This document shows, piece by piece, positions 56,558-64,000 of a stretch of DNA of 64,000 nucleotides. The translations under genes were made by a program, and so were the position numbers. A model generated the notes under the pieces. That model was not told the origin of the DNA. It ran no database searches and was given only the letters and a program-made list of their open reading frames with translations. Within the stretch, counting starts at the first letter, position 1. Each line of letters opens with the position of its first letter. The stretch is from Xylanibacter ruminicola (lineage in GTDB: Bacteria; Bacteroidota; Bacteroidia; Bacteroidales; Bacteroidaceae), in contig NZ_FNRF01000003.1 of the NCBI RefSeq assembly GCF_900107775.1, positions 434,001 through 498,000 of the forward strand, written 5' to 3'.

Positions 56558-57823
56558 TTAGCGTACGGTAGGATTGAGGTTGCGGCGCAGGAAGAAGGCG
56601 CGCGTAGCCAGGAAATATGTGGCTACACCCGTACCGTTAACGAGTACTACCGTCCAGAAAGCTGCGCTGTAGCTAATCAACTCGGCTACGATACCACCAA
56701 CCAGAATTCCTAATCCCATACCGATATCCCACGAGATAAGGATGGTACTGTTGGCAGTGCCACGCTGTTTGTTGGTGGCCACATTGATGGTCATGTTCTG
56801 GAACGCAGGCCACATATGACCGTTGCCCAAACCAATCAACAATGCGGAACCATAGTAGCCGATGAACATTGACCATTCTTGCCTTGCAAGCCAGCAGAGC
56901 TGGAGCGGAACATTGACCATGGAACATTGAGTTAGCGTTGGCATTAAAATGAACAATGTGTAGCCTACCAGGGAGATGACCATACCGGTAGCGGCGTTAT
57001 GGGTTACACGACCTTCGCGGAGGGCTTTGCTGCCTTGCAGGCGACTGAGGATAAGACCTACTGAGCACAGCATGAAATAGGTGCCTGTGCCACCGGTAAT
57101 ACCCATAACCTCCTTACCATAAATGGCCAGATAGTTGCTAAGCACACCAAAGCTAAAGCCAAAAGCCACCATGTTCAGGCCCAACAGCCAGCCACGTGTA
57201 AGAAAGAAGCGGTCTAATGAGAGAGTTGAACAATTCTCCTTTCTCCTTCCTCCTTCGTCCTTCCTCGATAAATCAACGGTTGAGTCGATCAGCCAGCCTG
57301 TAGTGGCCACGATAAGCGCTAGCCAGAACAGAACTTCGAAGCTGTTGGTAAGCTGGTAGATGAAAATGCCGATGGTGGGTGCGATGGCCATGGCTAGGTT
57401 GTTACTCAAGCCGTAATAGCCGATACCCTCGGTACGTCGACTGCTGGGCAGCACATCGATGGCTACTGTGGCATTGGCCGTGGTAACTGAGCCGAAGGGA
57501 CCGCCATGCAGCGTGCGCACAATGGTGAACAGCAGCAGGGTAGAGGCGGCCAGATAGCCTGCAAAGAAGATGGCAAACAAACCGAAGGCTATCATGAGCA
57601 CTGTTTTGCGGGGGAACGTATCTACCACATAACCACTGAATGGACGCACCAGCAGGGCGGTAATGGTATAGCCCGAGAGTACCAGTCCGATTACATCCTT
57701 AGTAGCGCCGAAATGCTCGCTCAGGTAGAGCGGCAGCAGCGGTGTAAGCACGTAAAAGGCAAAAAACAACGTAAAGTTGGCTGCCATCACCTTGCAGTAG
57801 TTCCTATTCCAAAGTCTGTCCAT
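56558..57823 (-). CDS. Major facilitator superfamily transporter, drug/arabinose-efflux type
   Basis: This 421-residue inner-membrane protein has about twelve helices and the loop FGATKDVIGLVLSGYTITAL with RPFSGYVVDTFPRK, typical of MFS efflux carriers. The substrate is unknown. The gene carries two kinds of microrepeat: CTCCTTC heptamers at 57236-57263 give the loop EGGRRKENCSTL (about 187-196), and heptamer clusters at 56863-56930 give CSMVNVPLQLCW and EWSMF (about 298-320). Both fall in loops between helices, so the protein may still fold. The ATG at 57823 is preferred over a TTG at 57835. A -7 box lies at 57855. Confidence 0.85.
   Translation of the reverse strand: MDRLWNRNYCKVMAANFTLFFAFYVLTPLLPLYLSEHFGATKDVIGLVLSGYTITALLVRPFSGYVVDTFPRKTVLMIAFGLFAIFFAGYLAASTLLLFTIVRTLHGGPFGSVTTANATVAIDVLPSSRRTEGIGYYGLSNNLAMAIAPTIGIFIYQLTNSFEVLFWLALIVATTGWLIDSTVDLSRKDEGGRRKENCSTLSLDRFFLTRGWLLGLNMVAFGFSFGVLSNYLAIYGKEVMGITGGTGTYFMLCSVGLILSRLQGSKALREGRVTHNAATGMVISLVGYTLFILMPTLTQCSMVNVPLQLCWLARQEWSMFIGYYGSALLIGLGNGHMWPAFQNMTINVATNKQRGTANSTILISWDIGMGLGILVGGIVAELISYSAAFWTVVLVNGTGVATYFLATRAFFLRRNLNPTVR
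56863..56930. repeat. Two heptamer clusters flanking a hairpin inside the MFS gene
   Basis: GAACATT-GACCATT (56863-56877) and GAACATT-GACCATG-GAACATT (from 56908) flank a stretch with the CCAGC/GCTGG hairpin (56891-56903). The heptamers are the TTCAATG family in inverse orientation. Confidence 0.75.
57236..57263. repeat. Four tandem heptamers (CTCCTTC) inside the MFS gene
   Basis: CTCCTTT, CTCCTTC, CTCCTTC, GTCCTTC, the same heptamer as inside pyrC (39095-39126). Confidence 0.9.
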
Positions 57824-57854
57824 CTTATCTTCCAATCTTTCTACTTTTAAAATG

Positions 57855-57862
57855 CAAAGGTA
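57855..57862 (-). promoter_or_regulatory. -7 promoter box of the MFS gene
   Basis: The minus strand reads TACCTTTG, 32 bases before the ATG at 57823. Confidence 0.65.
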
Positions 57863-57977
57863 CGCTTTTTTGGGCGGTTATCGGCAGAACTAACGTTAAC
57901 GAACTATAACGCGGCTTAACTTTTGACCTCGGCATGCGTCATAACAACAAAAAAAATAATCATTATCAACTATAAGT

Positions 57978-58778
57978 ATGAAAAGAATTGTATTGCTTTC
58001 GGCCGTAGCCCTGGTCCTTTCATCGGCAGCTATGGCTCAGAACAAAGAGGTGAAGATTGGTGATGTAACCATGATTATCAACCCCGAAAAGGGCGCCAAA
58101 ATCATGTCGCTCAAGTATCAGGATCAGGAAGTAATTTCGCAGCTCAAGTGGCCCGAAAGCTTCGGAAGCACTTTCTGGACAAGTCCGCAGAAGGAGTGGA
58201 ACTGGCCTCCCGTATTCGAACTCGACAAGGGCGTGTACGAGGTAGTAGAGAAAGACGGGCATCTGGTGATGACCAGTCCGGTGTCGGAGAAGCTGAAGTA
58301 CCGTGTGCGCAAGGACTTCAGTACCGATAACAAGGATGGTGCCATTGTGATTACCTACAGTATTATTAACGAGAGCGGCGAAGAACGCAAAGTGGCCCCA
58401 TGGGAGATTACCCGTGTGCCTAATGCTGGTGTGATTAAGTTTGATGCCCCTGTGGAGAGCATATGGCCTGCCGGTTTGATGAACTTTGAGCAGAAAGACG
58501 GTGTGGCTTGCTATGCTGCCGACGAGGCGCCGCAGAACCGTAAGGTGAATGCCGACGGTAAGGGCTGGCTGAGCTACGAGAACAACGGCCTGGTATTGAC
58601 CAAGAAGTTTGCTGACCTGAAGGCTGATGAGCCTGCTCCTGGCGAGGCCGAGATACAGGTGTACGTGAACCGTGGCAAGACCTATATAGAAATAGAGAGC
58701 CAAGGTGCTTATACAACCCTGGCTCCCAATGCTGAGCTAAGCTGGACGGTACGCTGGTACCTGCAGCCTGCTAAATAA
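57978..58778 (+). CDS. Exported DUF4380-like protein
   Basis: This 266-residue protein has a signal peptide (MKRIVLLSAVALVLSSAAMA). The mature protein is beta-rich with WPESFGSTFWTSPQKEWNWP (about 53-72), VAPWEITRVPNAGVI and a final ELSWTVRWYL. It resembles the DUF4380 family, which has an aldose-epimerase-like beta-supersandwich fold, so binding or modifying a sugar is plausible but unproved. No lipobox is present, so it should be a soluble periplasmic protein. Its last eight bases overlap the end of the convergent lactate permease gene. Confidence 0.7.
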   Translation: MKRIVLLSAVALVLSSAAMAQNKEVKIGDVTMIINPEKGAKIMSLKYQDQEVISQLKWPESFGSTFWTSPQKEWNWPPVFELDKGVYEVVEKDGHLVMTSPVSEKLKYRVRKDFSTDNKDGAIVITYSIINESGEERKVAPWEITRVPNAGVIKFDAPVESIWPAGLMNFEQKDGVACYAADEAPQNRKVNADGKGWLSYENNGLVLTKKFADLKADEPAPGEAEIQVYVNRGKTYIEIESQGAYTTLAPNAELSWTVRWYLQPAK

Positions 58779-60375
58779 CGTGCAAGCCTAAGAATACCAT
58801 CAGACCGTTCATCAGTATCCAGAAGATAGCGAACGGCATGGTCTTACGCATAATATCGCCATCCTGACCCTCCATGTCACATGCTGCGGTTGCGATGGCG
58901 ATACTTTGTGGCGACAGCAGCTTACCACCTTCTGATCCGGCACAGTTGGCTGCGGCCAGCCAGTTGGTTTCGCTACCACTCACACCAAAGAAGGTGCCCT
59001 GGTTAACCAGTCCTAAGTCGCTGGCGGCAGTGGCCTGCAGCTTACCAAACAGAATGTTGGCATTGGTGGCGCTACCCGTTACAAACGTACCGATACTACC
59101 AATGAGCGGTGCAAAGAATGGGAAGGCCACACCGGTAAGCATTACCAATCCCTTAGCGATATCGTTAGTCATACCCGTATTGTTCATGAGCATGGCCATG
59201 GCTACCAGACAGCAGATGGTAACTACCGTCTTCTGCAGGTTCAGTGTGGTTTTGGCCAGCAGCTTCATCAGCGCACCAAAACTCATGCCCTGTATCAATC
59301 CACCAATCACGGCACCCAGGAAAATCATCAGTCCGGCATTCGACAGCCAGCCAAACTTAAAGGTGTTGCCAATAACGGGCAGGTCGAACTTGGTAACCAG
59401 TGTGCTACCCAACAACTCGTTAACAGGAGGCACAATCTTACTGCTGATCAGGATGAAGAAGATAATCAAGCCGTAGACACTCCAGGCCTTGAGCGTTTTA
59501 ACCAGACCGAAGTTCTTCTTCTCGATCTGTACCGTATCGTTAGCACTCTCATCGTGTATAAACAGCTTGTTGTAAATCAGCATGGCGGCGATGGCGGCTA
59601 CCGAACCCAGAATGGCTGGTGTCTCAGGACCGATAAAGTGGGCACAGCAGAACTGCACGATAATAGAGAACGAACCCACAAACAGCGCAATGCAGATGTT
59701 CTTGATAACCTTGGTCTTATCCGTTAGCATCAGGATGAGGAACGGGGTGATAAAGAACATGAGCGACAGTTGCAGGATAATAAAGGTGGCTACCTCGCAA
59801 AGCTCCTCAGGGGTTGCGGTACCGCTGGCAGCAACCTGGTTGGCCAGTGTGGTGGCGGGCAATCCCACAGCACCAAATCCTACAGCTACGGTGTTGGCAA
59901 TCAAACAGATAACAGCCGAGAACATCGGCTTGAAACCTAAGCCGATAAGGATGGCTGCAGGGATGGCTACAGCCGTTCCAAAGCCTGCCATACCTTCGAG
60001 CACACCACCAAGACCCCATGTAAGCAGCAGTACCAGCAGACCTTTATCCGAGGTCATCTGGATAAACTGCGTCTTAATAGTCTCAATTTCCTTGGTTTCG
60101 CAAAGGATGTTATAACTAAAAATCGCACATATAATAATAAGTATGATAGGGAAGCAGGCCTTGAGCAGTCCCTCGACTACCGACCATAGCGTGATGCCAA
60201 CGATGCTTGCCTGTGCATACTTCTCGGGCACAATGCCTAAGGCTGGTGCTGCGAACAGTGCCAATACAACGGTTACAATCAGCGTAATGATAGCGCTCTT
60301 GTAGCCAGATACCTTGAAACCCATCATTAAAACAATGAGTAACAGAATAGGGATAGCAGATACTAATGCTGACAT
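58771..60375 (-). CDS. lctP: L-lactate permease family transporter
   Basis: This 534-residue inner-membrane protein has a dozen or more helices. Family runs are visible: LEGMAGFGTAVAIPAAILIG, GAVGLPATTLANQVA, and near the C-terminus SGVGSETNWL-like residues (FFGVSGSETNWLAAANCAGS) with SPQSIAIATAA. It imports lactate or glycolate with protons. It is transcribed away from a D-lactate dehydrogenase gene, each with its own promoter, forming a lactate-use module. The 3' end overlaps the DUF4380-like gene by eight bases. Confidence 0.93.
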   Translation of the reverse strand: MSALVSAIPILLLIVLMMGFKVSGYKSAIITLIVTVVLALFAAPALGIVPEKYAQASIVGITLWSVVEGLLKACFPIILIIICAIFSYNILCETKEIETIKTQFIQMTSDKGLLVLLLTWGLGGVLEGMAGFGTAVAIPAAILIGLGFKPMFSAVICLIANTVAVGFGAVGLPATTLANQVAASGTATPEELCEVATFIILQLSLMFFITPFLILMLTDKTKVIKNICIALFVGSFSIIVQFCCAHFIGPETPAILGSVAAIAAMLIYNKLFIHDESANDTVQIEKKNFGLVKTLKAWSVYGLIIFFILISSKIVPPVNELLGSTLVTKFDLPVIGNTFKFGWLSNAGLMIFLGAVIGGLIQGMSFGALMKLLAKTTLNLQKTVVTICCLVAMAMLMNNTGMTNDIAKGLVMLTGVAFPFFAPLIGSIGTFVTGSATNANILFGKLQATAASDLGLVNQGTFFGVSGSETNWLAAANCAGSEGGKLLSPQSIAIATAACDMEGQDGDIMRKTMPFAIFWILMNGLMVFLGLHVI

Positions 60376-60416
60376 AGGATTTTAGTGTTAGTGAATATTT
60401 ATATAAGTTCTGCCGA

Positions 60417-60424
60417 CAAATATA
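60417..60424 (-). promoter_or_regulatory. -7 promoter box of lctP
   Basis: The minus strand reads TATATTTG, 42 bases before the start at 60375. Confidence 0.6.
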
Positions 60425-60518
60425 CGAAAACTTTTGATACGTACCACGATTTTTTTTGTGAAAAAATCAAAAGAGGCAAAAAAACGTTGAAAAAGTGTGA
60501 TGATATCGAAAAATTTTG

Positions 60519-60526
60519 TATATTTG
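60519..60526 (+). promoter_or_regulatory. -7 promoter box of the D-lactate dehydrogenase gene
   Basis: TATATTTG, identical to the lctP box, 38 bases before the ATG at 60564. Confidence 0.6.
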
Positions 60527-60563
60527 CTCACAAAAATCGAGTATAACTAAACCCAAGAGCCCT

Positions 60564-63500
60564 ATGCTAAACGAATTCTTATCAGAACTTCGGCGATTCA
60601 TGCCTGCCGAGCGCATTTACACCGACGAGCTACGTACCTTAGGTTGGGGTACCGACGCCAGTTTTTATCGCCAGATTCCGAAGGTAGTGCTTCGTAGTGA
60701 TGGTGAGGAAGAGATATCAAAGATTGTACAGTTGTGCGATAAGTATAAACTGCCCTTTACCTTCCGTGCTGCTGGCACATCGCTCTCAGGACAGAGCTGT
60801 ACCGACAGCGTGCTCATTGTGGCTGGCAAGCATTGGGAGAAATATACACTCTCGGAAAATGCCGAAAGCATCAAACTGCAGCCTGGTATAGTAGGGGCGA
60901 GGGTTAATCAGATACTGAAGCCTTATGGACGCGTGTTCCCACCTGATCCGGCATCTATAGGTGCTGCCATGGTAGGTGGTATCGTGGTAAACAATGCATC
61001 GGGTATGAACTGTGGCGTGCATGCCAATAGCGACCGTATGCTGCTGTCGGCGCGTATCATCCTGACCGATGGTACGGAGCTGGATACTGGCGACCCGGTG
61101 AGTCGCGAGGTATTCAAGAAACAACATCCTGATTTTATCTCTAAGATCGAGGCACTGCGTGACAAGGTACGTGCCGATCAGGAGCTGACCGATCGCATTA
61201 CCAAGAAATACAGTATTAAGAACGTAACGGGTTTGAATCTGCGCCCACTGGTGGCTTACGACGACCCGTTTGATATCATCGCACACTCTATCGTAGGTAG
61301 CGAGGGCACACTGGCCTTCCTGTCGGAGGTAACGATGAAAACACTGAAGGACTATCCGTTCAAGGCATCGGCCATGGTTTACTTTATGACCATGAAGGAG
61401 AGTTGTGAGGCTGTGGTGGCTATGAAGAAGCTGAAGGCTGGCGACGAAGACCTGGAGATGAGCGCCGAGAACCTGATGGTGAAGAGTGCAGAGATGCTCG
61501 ACTATAAGTCGCTCTCGTCGGTTGATGATCCCGTTTATCTGCAGTATAAGCAGGATGTGGATGCCGGTAAGATTGAGGGCGTGCAGCCTGGCGATTACCA
61601 TAACTTGACGGCTATACTGACCGAGACCAAGGGTATTACCCACGATCAGCTGCTGATGAAGATCGAGAAGATCAAGGAGTGCTTAGGGGCATTCAAACTC
61701 TATATTCCTGCTGAGTTTACCGAGGATCCGGCGGTGTACGGTAAGTACTGGGCTATCCGTAGCGGTATATTCCCATCGGTAGGTGGTACACGTCCGGTAG
61801 GCACCTCGTGCCTGATTGAGGATGTGGCATTCCCCATCGAGAGTCTGCCTGAGGCTACGGTGAAGTTGCAGAAGCTGATAGCCGATCATGGCTACGACGA
61901 TGCTTGTATCTACGGTCATGCCTTTGAGGGTAACTACCACTTTATCTTGAATCAGAGCTTTGCCGATGAGCACGAGGTGGCCCGTTATGCCGAGATGATG
62001 CGCGATGTGGCTAAGCTGGTGGTTGAGGGCTACGACGGTAGTTTGAAGGCAGAGCACGGTACAGGTCGCAACATGGCACCGTTTGTGAAGTATGAGTGGG
62101 GTGAGAAGGCCTACGAGGTGATGAAGGAGCTGAAGTCTATCTTCGACCCGAACGGACTACTGAACCAGGGTGTGATATTCAACGACGATCCCGACTGCTT
62201 TATTAAGTGTCTGAAGCCGCTGCCAGAGTTGGATTACGACTTCAAGAGTGTGCCTGATGGCGGACACTACCTGATGGATCACAAGCTGAGTACAGCCAAG
62301 GAAACCATCGAGCAGGTGAAGCGTGCCAACAAGTGTATTGAATGCGGATTCTGCGAGGTTAACTGTATGTCGTGCGGACTCACACTATCTTCTCGTATGC
62401 GTATCGCCGTACAGCGCGAGATTCGTCATCTGATTAAGACTGGTGAGGACGACGAGCGCTTGGAGCGCCTGCAGAAACAGTATAAGTACTATGGCGATCA
62501 GACCTGTGCTACCGATGGCTTGTGTTCAACCTCATGCCCCATGAAGATTAATACGGGCGAGCTGACACACCTGATTCGTCAGATGGATATGAACACGCGT
62601 CCGTTGGGCTACTGGGTGGGCGATTATGCATCCAAGCATATGGCGGGCATCAAGAGCGGACTGCGCGTAGTGCTCGACGTGGCACATGCCGCACACGTCA
62701 CACTCGGTCCGACACTGATGACTACCGTATGTCGTACGATGAACAAGATGGGCCTGCCACTCTGGACTACCGCTATGCCTAAGAAGCATCGCCAGCCCAA
62801 GAAGAGCGACCTGACGCAGTTTATCATTAATTCCATTGACCATTCACCGTTGACCATTGACCATTCTGCTGCGCAAACAGAAGATAAAAATGTTCAATGT
62901 TCAATGTTCAATGTTCAATGTTCAAAGGTGGTTTACTTCCCCAGCTGTATCAATCAGACCATGGGACAGTCGAAGAGTGGCGGCAAGATTCACGACCTGG
63001 TGGATGAGGTGATACAGTTGATGGCTAAGGCTGGCTACGAGGTAATCTTCCCAGAGGGCATGGAGCGTATGTGCTGTGGCCAGATATGGGAGAGTAAGGG
63101 TATGCTGGATATTGCCGACCGTAAGAGTGCCGAACTGGAGGCAGCCCTGTGGAAAGCCAGCGAGGAGGGTAAGTATCCTGTGCTGTGCGCCCAGAGTCCG
63201 TGTCTGCACCGTATGAAGAAGGTGATGCATAAAATGCATCTTTATGAGCCTGCTGAGTTTATTATGAAGTTCCTGGTACCTCGATTGGATTTCCATCCTA
63301 TCGACCGTCATATAGCACTACACCTGACGTGTTCTACCCGACAGATGGGTGTAGATAAGGATATGATAGCCTTGGCTAAGCTGTGCTCAAACAACGTGTT
63401 CCTGCCCGAGGGTGTGGGCTGTTGCGGTTTTGCTGGCGACAGAGGCTTTACCTTCCCTGAGCTGAATAAGTACGGATTGCGCAAGCTGCGCCCACAGATT

Positions 63501-63629
63501 GAGGCTAACCATATCGAGGTGGGCTACTCTAACAGTCGTACCTGTGAGATCGGTCTCGAATCGAACACAGGCATACCTTATATGAGTATTGTGTATCTGG
63601 TAAATGAATGTACAACAACTAAAAAATAA
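60564..63629 (+). CDS. FAD and iron-sulfur D-lactate dehydrogenase (GlcD-GlcF fusion type)
   Basis: This 1021-residue membrane-associated or cytoplasmic enzyme oxidises D-lactate or a similar 2-hydroxyacid. Its parts are an FAD-binding domain (about 35-190; FRAAGTSLSGQS and PPDPASIGAAMVGG), an FAD-oxidase C-terminal domain (about 210-530; KAEHGTGRNMAPF) and a two-cluster ferredoxin part (CIECGFCEVNC, CATDGLCSTSCP, about 592-670). Two CCG motifs end it (MCCGQIWES and GCCGFAGDRG). Between the ferredoxin and CCG parts, inverse heptamer clusters (62833-62925) encode a repeat-derived linker at about 757-788. The start at 60564 lies after the promoter. The neighbouring lactate permease supports lactate as substrate. 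Confidence 0.92.
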   Translation: MLNEFLSELRRFMPAERIYTDELRTLGWGTDASFYRQIPKVVLRSDGEEEISKIVQLCDKYKLPFTFRAAGTSLSGQSCTDSVLIVAGKHWEKYTLSENAESIKLQPGIVGARVNQILKPYGRVFPPDPASIGAAMVGGIVVNNASGMNCGVHANSDRMLLSARIILTDGTELDTGDPVSREVFKKQHPDFISKIEALRDKVRADQELTDRITKKYSIKNVTGLNLRPLVAYDDPFDIIAHSIVGSEGTLAFLSEVTMKTLKDYPFKASAMVYFMTMKESCEAVVAMKKLKAGDEDLEMSAENLMVKSAEMLDYKSLSSVDDPVYLQYKQDVDAGKIEGVQPGDYHNLTAILTETKGITHDQLLMKIEKIKECLGAFKLYIPAEFTEDPAVYGKYWAIRSGIFPSVGGTRPVGTSCLIEDVAFPIESLPEATVKLQKLIADHGYDDACIYGHAFEGNYHFILNQSFADEHEVARYAEMMRDVAKLVVEGYDGSLKAEHGTGRNMAPFVKYEWGEKAYEVMKELKSIFDPNGLLNQGVIFNDDPDCFIKCLKPLPELDYDFKSVPDGGHYLMDHKLSTAKETIEQVKRANKCIECGFCEVNCMSCGLTLSSRMRIAVQREIRHLIKTGEDDERLERLQKQYKYYGDQTCATDGLCSTSCPMKINTGELTHLIRQMDMNTRPLGYWVGDYASKHMAGIKSGLRVVLDVAHAAHVTLGPTLMTTVCRTMNKMGLPLWTTAMPKKHRQPKKSDLTQFIINSIDHSPLTIDHSAAQTEDKNVQCSMFNVQCSKVVYFPSCINQTMGQSKSGGKIHDLVDEVIQLMAKAGYEVIFPEGMERMCCGQIWESKGMLDIADRKSAELEAALWKASEEGKYPVLCAQSPCLHRMKKVMHKMHLYEPAEFIMKFLVPRLDFHPIDRHIALHLTCSTRQMGVDKDMIALAKLCSNNVFLPEGVGCCGFAGDRGFTFPELNKYGLRKLRPQIEANHIEVGYSNSRTCEIGLESNTGIPYMSIVYLVNECTTTKK
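62833..62925. repeat. Two opposed heptamer clusters inside the D-lactate dehydrogenase gene
   Basis: Five CCATTGA-type heptamers (62833-62867) are followed, after 23 bases, by five perfect TGTTCAA heptamers (62891-62925) in the opposite orientation. The frame stays open through both. Confidence 0.9.
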
Positions 63630-63643
63630 TAATTAAACAAGTG

Positions 63644-64000
63644 ATGAAAGTGTTACTTAGAAAACTGTTGCTGGTTGTCATCGTGATGGCAGCCAGCACT
63701 GCTGTGCAGGCGCAAGCGCTCCTGACTACACATGTAGAAACTGGTGATGTACAAGGTGTACTGGACGATGGACTGGCCGTGTATAAGGCCATCCCGTACG
63801 CAGCACCTCCTGTAGGTAATCTGCGTTGGCGCGCTCCACAGCCTGCTAAGGCCTGGGAGGGTGTACGCGTGTGCGATGAGTTTGGAAAAATGCCTCCACA
63901 GCCCACACGTCCTGGTCGTACGGCCGATATGATGAGCGAGGACTGCCTGTATCTGGGTATTGCCACACCTGCTAAGACCGTAAACGACAAACTGCCTGTG
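63644..64000 (+). CDS. Carboxylesterase type B family protein, N-terminal part (3' end outside window)
   Basis: The first 119 residues are present. A signal peptide (MKVLLRKLLLVVIVMAASTA, cleaved near QAQA) is followed by the family opening VETGDVQGVLDDGLAVYKAI, PYAAPPVGNLRWRAPQPA and the conserved SEDCLYL. Carboxylesterases hydrolyse esters with a Ser-Glu/Asp-His triad, which lies beyond the window. In this phylum exported members often remove acyl groups from plant polysaccharides. The start is 14 bases after the dehydrogenase stop, so a shared transcript is possible. Confidence 0.88.
   Translation, partial: MKVLLRKLLLVVIVMAASTAVQAQALLTTHVETGDVQGVLDDGLAVYKAIPYAAPPVGNLRWRAPQPAKAWEGVRVCDEFGKMPPQPTRPGRTADMMSEDCLYLGIATPAKTVNDKLPV

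Noticed and set aside
60786-61643. Open frame of 285 codons on the minus strand
   Set aside because: It is antisense to the D-lactate dehydrogenase FAD domains, whose motifs are clear on the plus strand.

Overview
The window reads as chromosome of a Bacteroidales bacterium, most likely Prevotellaceae. Promoters follow the Bacteroidota pattern (-7 box TAnnTTTG, -33 box TTTG or TTG about 20 bases upstream). Strong ribosome sites are rare. The gene content also fits: a hybrid two-component-like regulator with a beta-propeller sensor, GH97 and GH51 secreted glycosidases, DUF4369 lipoprotein, standalone MetH activation domain, BadF/BadG kinase and Kdo synthesis genes. No tRNA, rRNA, CRISPR array, integrase or transposase was recognised.

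Layout. 1-3.2 kb: 3' end of methylmalonyl-CoA mutase and two tandem FAD-dependent reductases. 3.2-10.5 kb: a small unknown gene, a 22-base-period repeat array abutting a broken GH97 copy, UDP-glucuronate decarboxylase, a one-chain amino-acid ABC importer with a circularly permuted binding protein, and a lipocalin-like lipoprotein plus intact GH97 operon. 10.5-16.5 kb: pgk, radA, a substrate-binding-like lipoprotein and a large TPR protein. 16.5-22.7 kb: a kinase-less HTCS-type regulator in operon with an exported phospholipase-D/cardiolipin-synthase family protein and an acyltransferase. 22.7-28.8 kb: kdsD-kdsA, an MscS channel, a BadF-type kinase and a membrane protein. 28.9-34.8 kb: GH51 arabinofuranosidase divergent from a sensor kinase - sugar porter - response regulator operon. 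34.8-43.0 kb: dnaX, FtsB-like protein, DUF4369 lipoprotein, pyrC, MetH activation domain, metallophosphoesterase, PlsC and a DPM1-type glycosyltransferase.

43.0-51.6 kb is an accessory island. It carries a zeta-like toxin pair, a phage-like block (M15 peptidase, DUF4373 protein, T7-type primase-helicase, zinc ribbon), a second 22-base-period array, an AbiE toxin-antitoxin pair with a visible operator, an inverted repeat and a train of hairpins, and an HU-like protein with a tiny hydrophobic protein. 51.7-64 kb returns to housekeeping genes: mfd, hsp20, a small histidine kinase, an MFS transporter, a DUF4380-like protein, lactate permease divergent from a D-lactate dehydrogenase, and the start of a carboxylesterase.

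The most unusual features are the permuted single-chain ABC importer, the regulator without a kinase, and several families of short dispersed repeats. These include four-unit arrays of a 16-base palindrome at exact 22-base spacing at two loci, period-7 microrepeats both between and inside genes (pyrC, mfd, an MFS gene, D-lactate dehydrogenase), a period-8 repeat, and a 70-80 base palindrome in front of two genes. Several of these repeats supply the stop codon of the adjacent gene.
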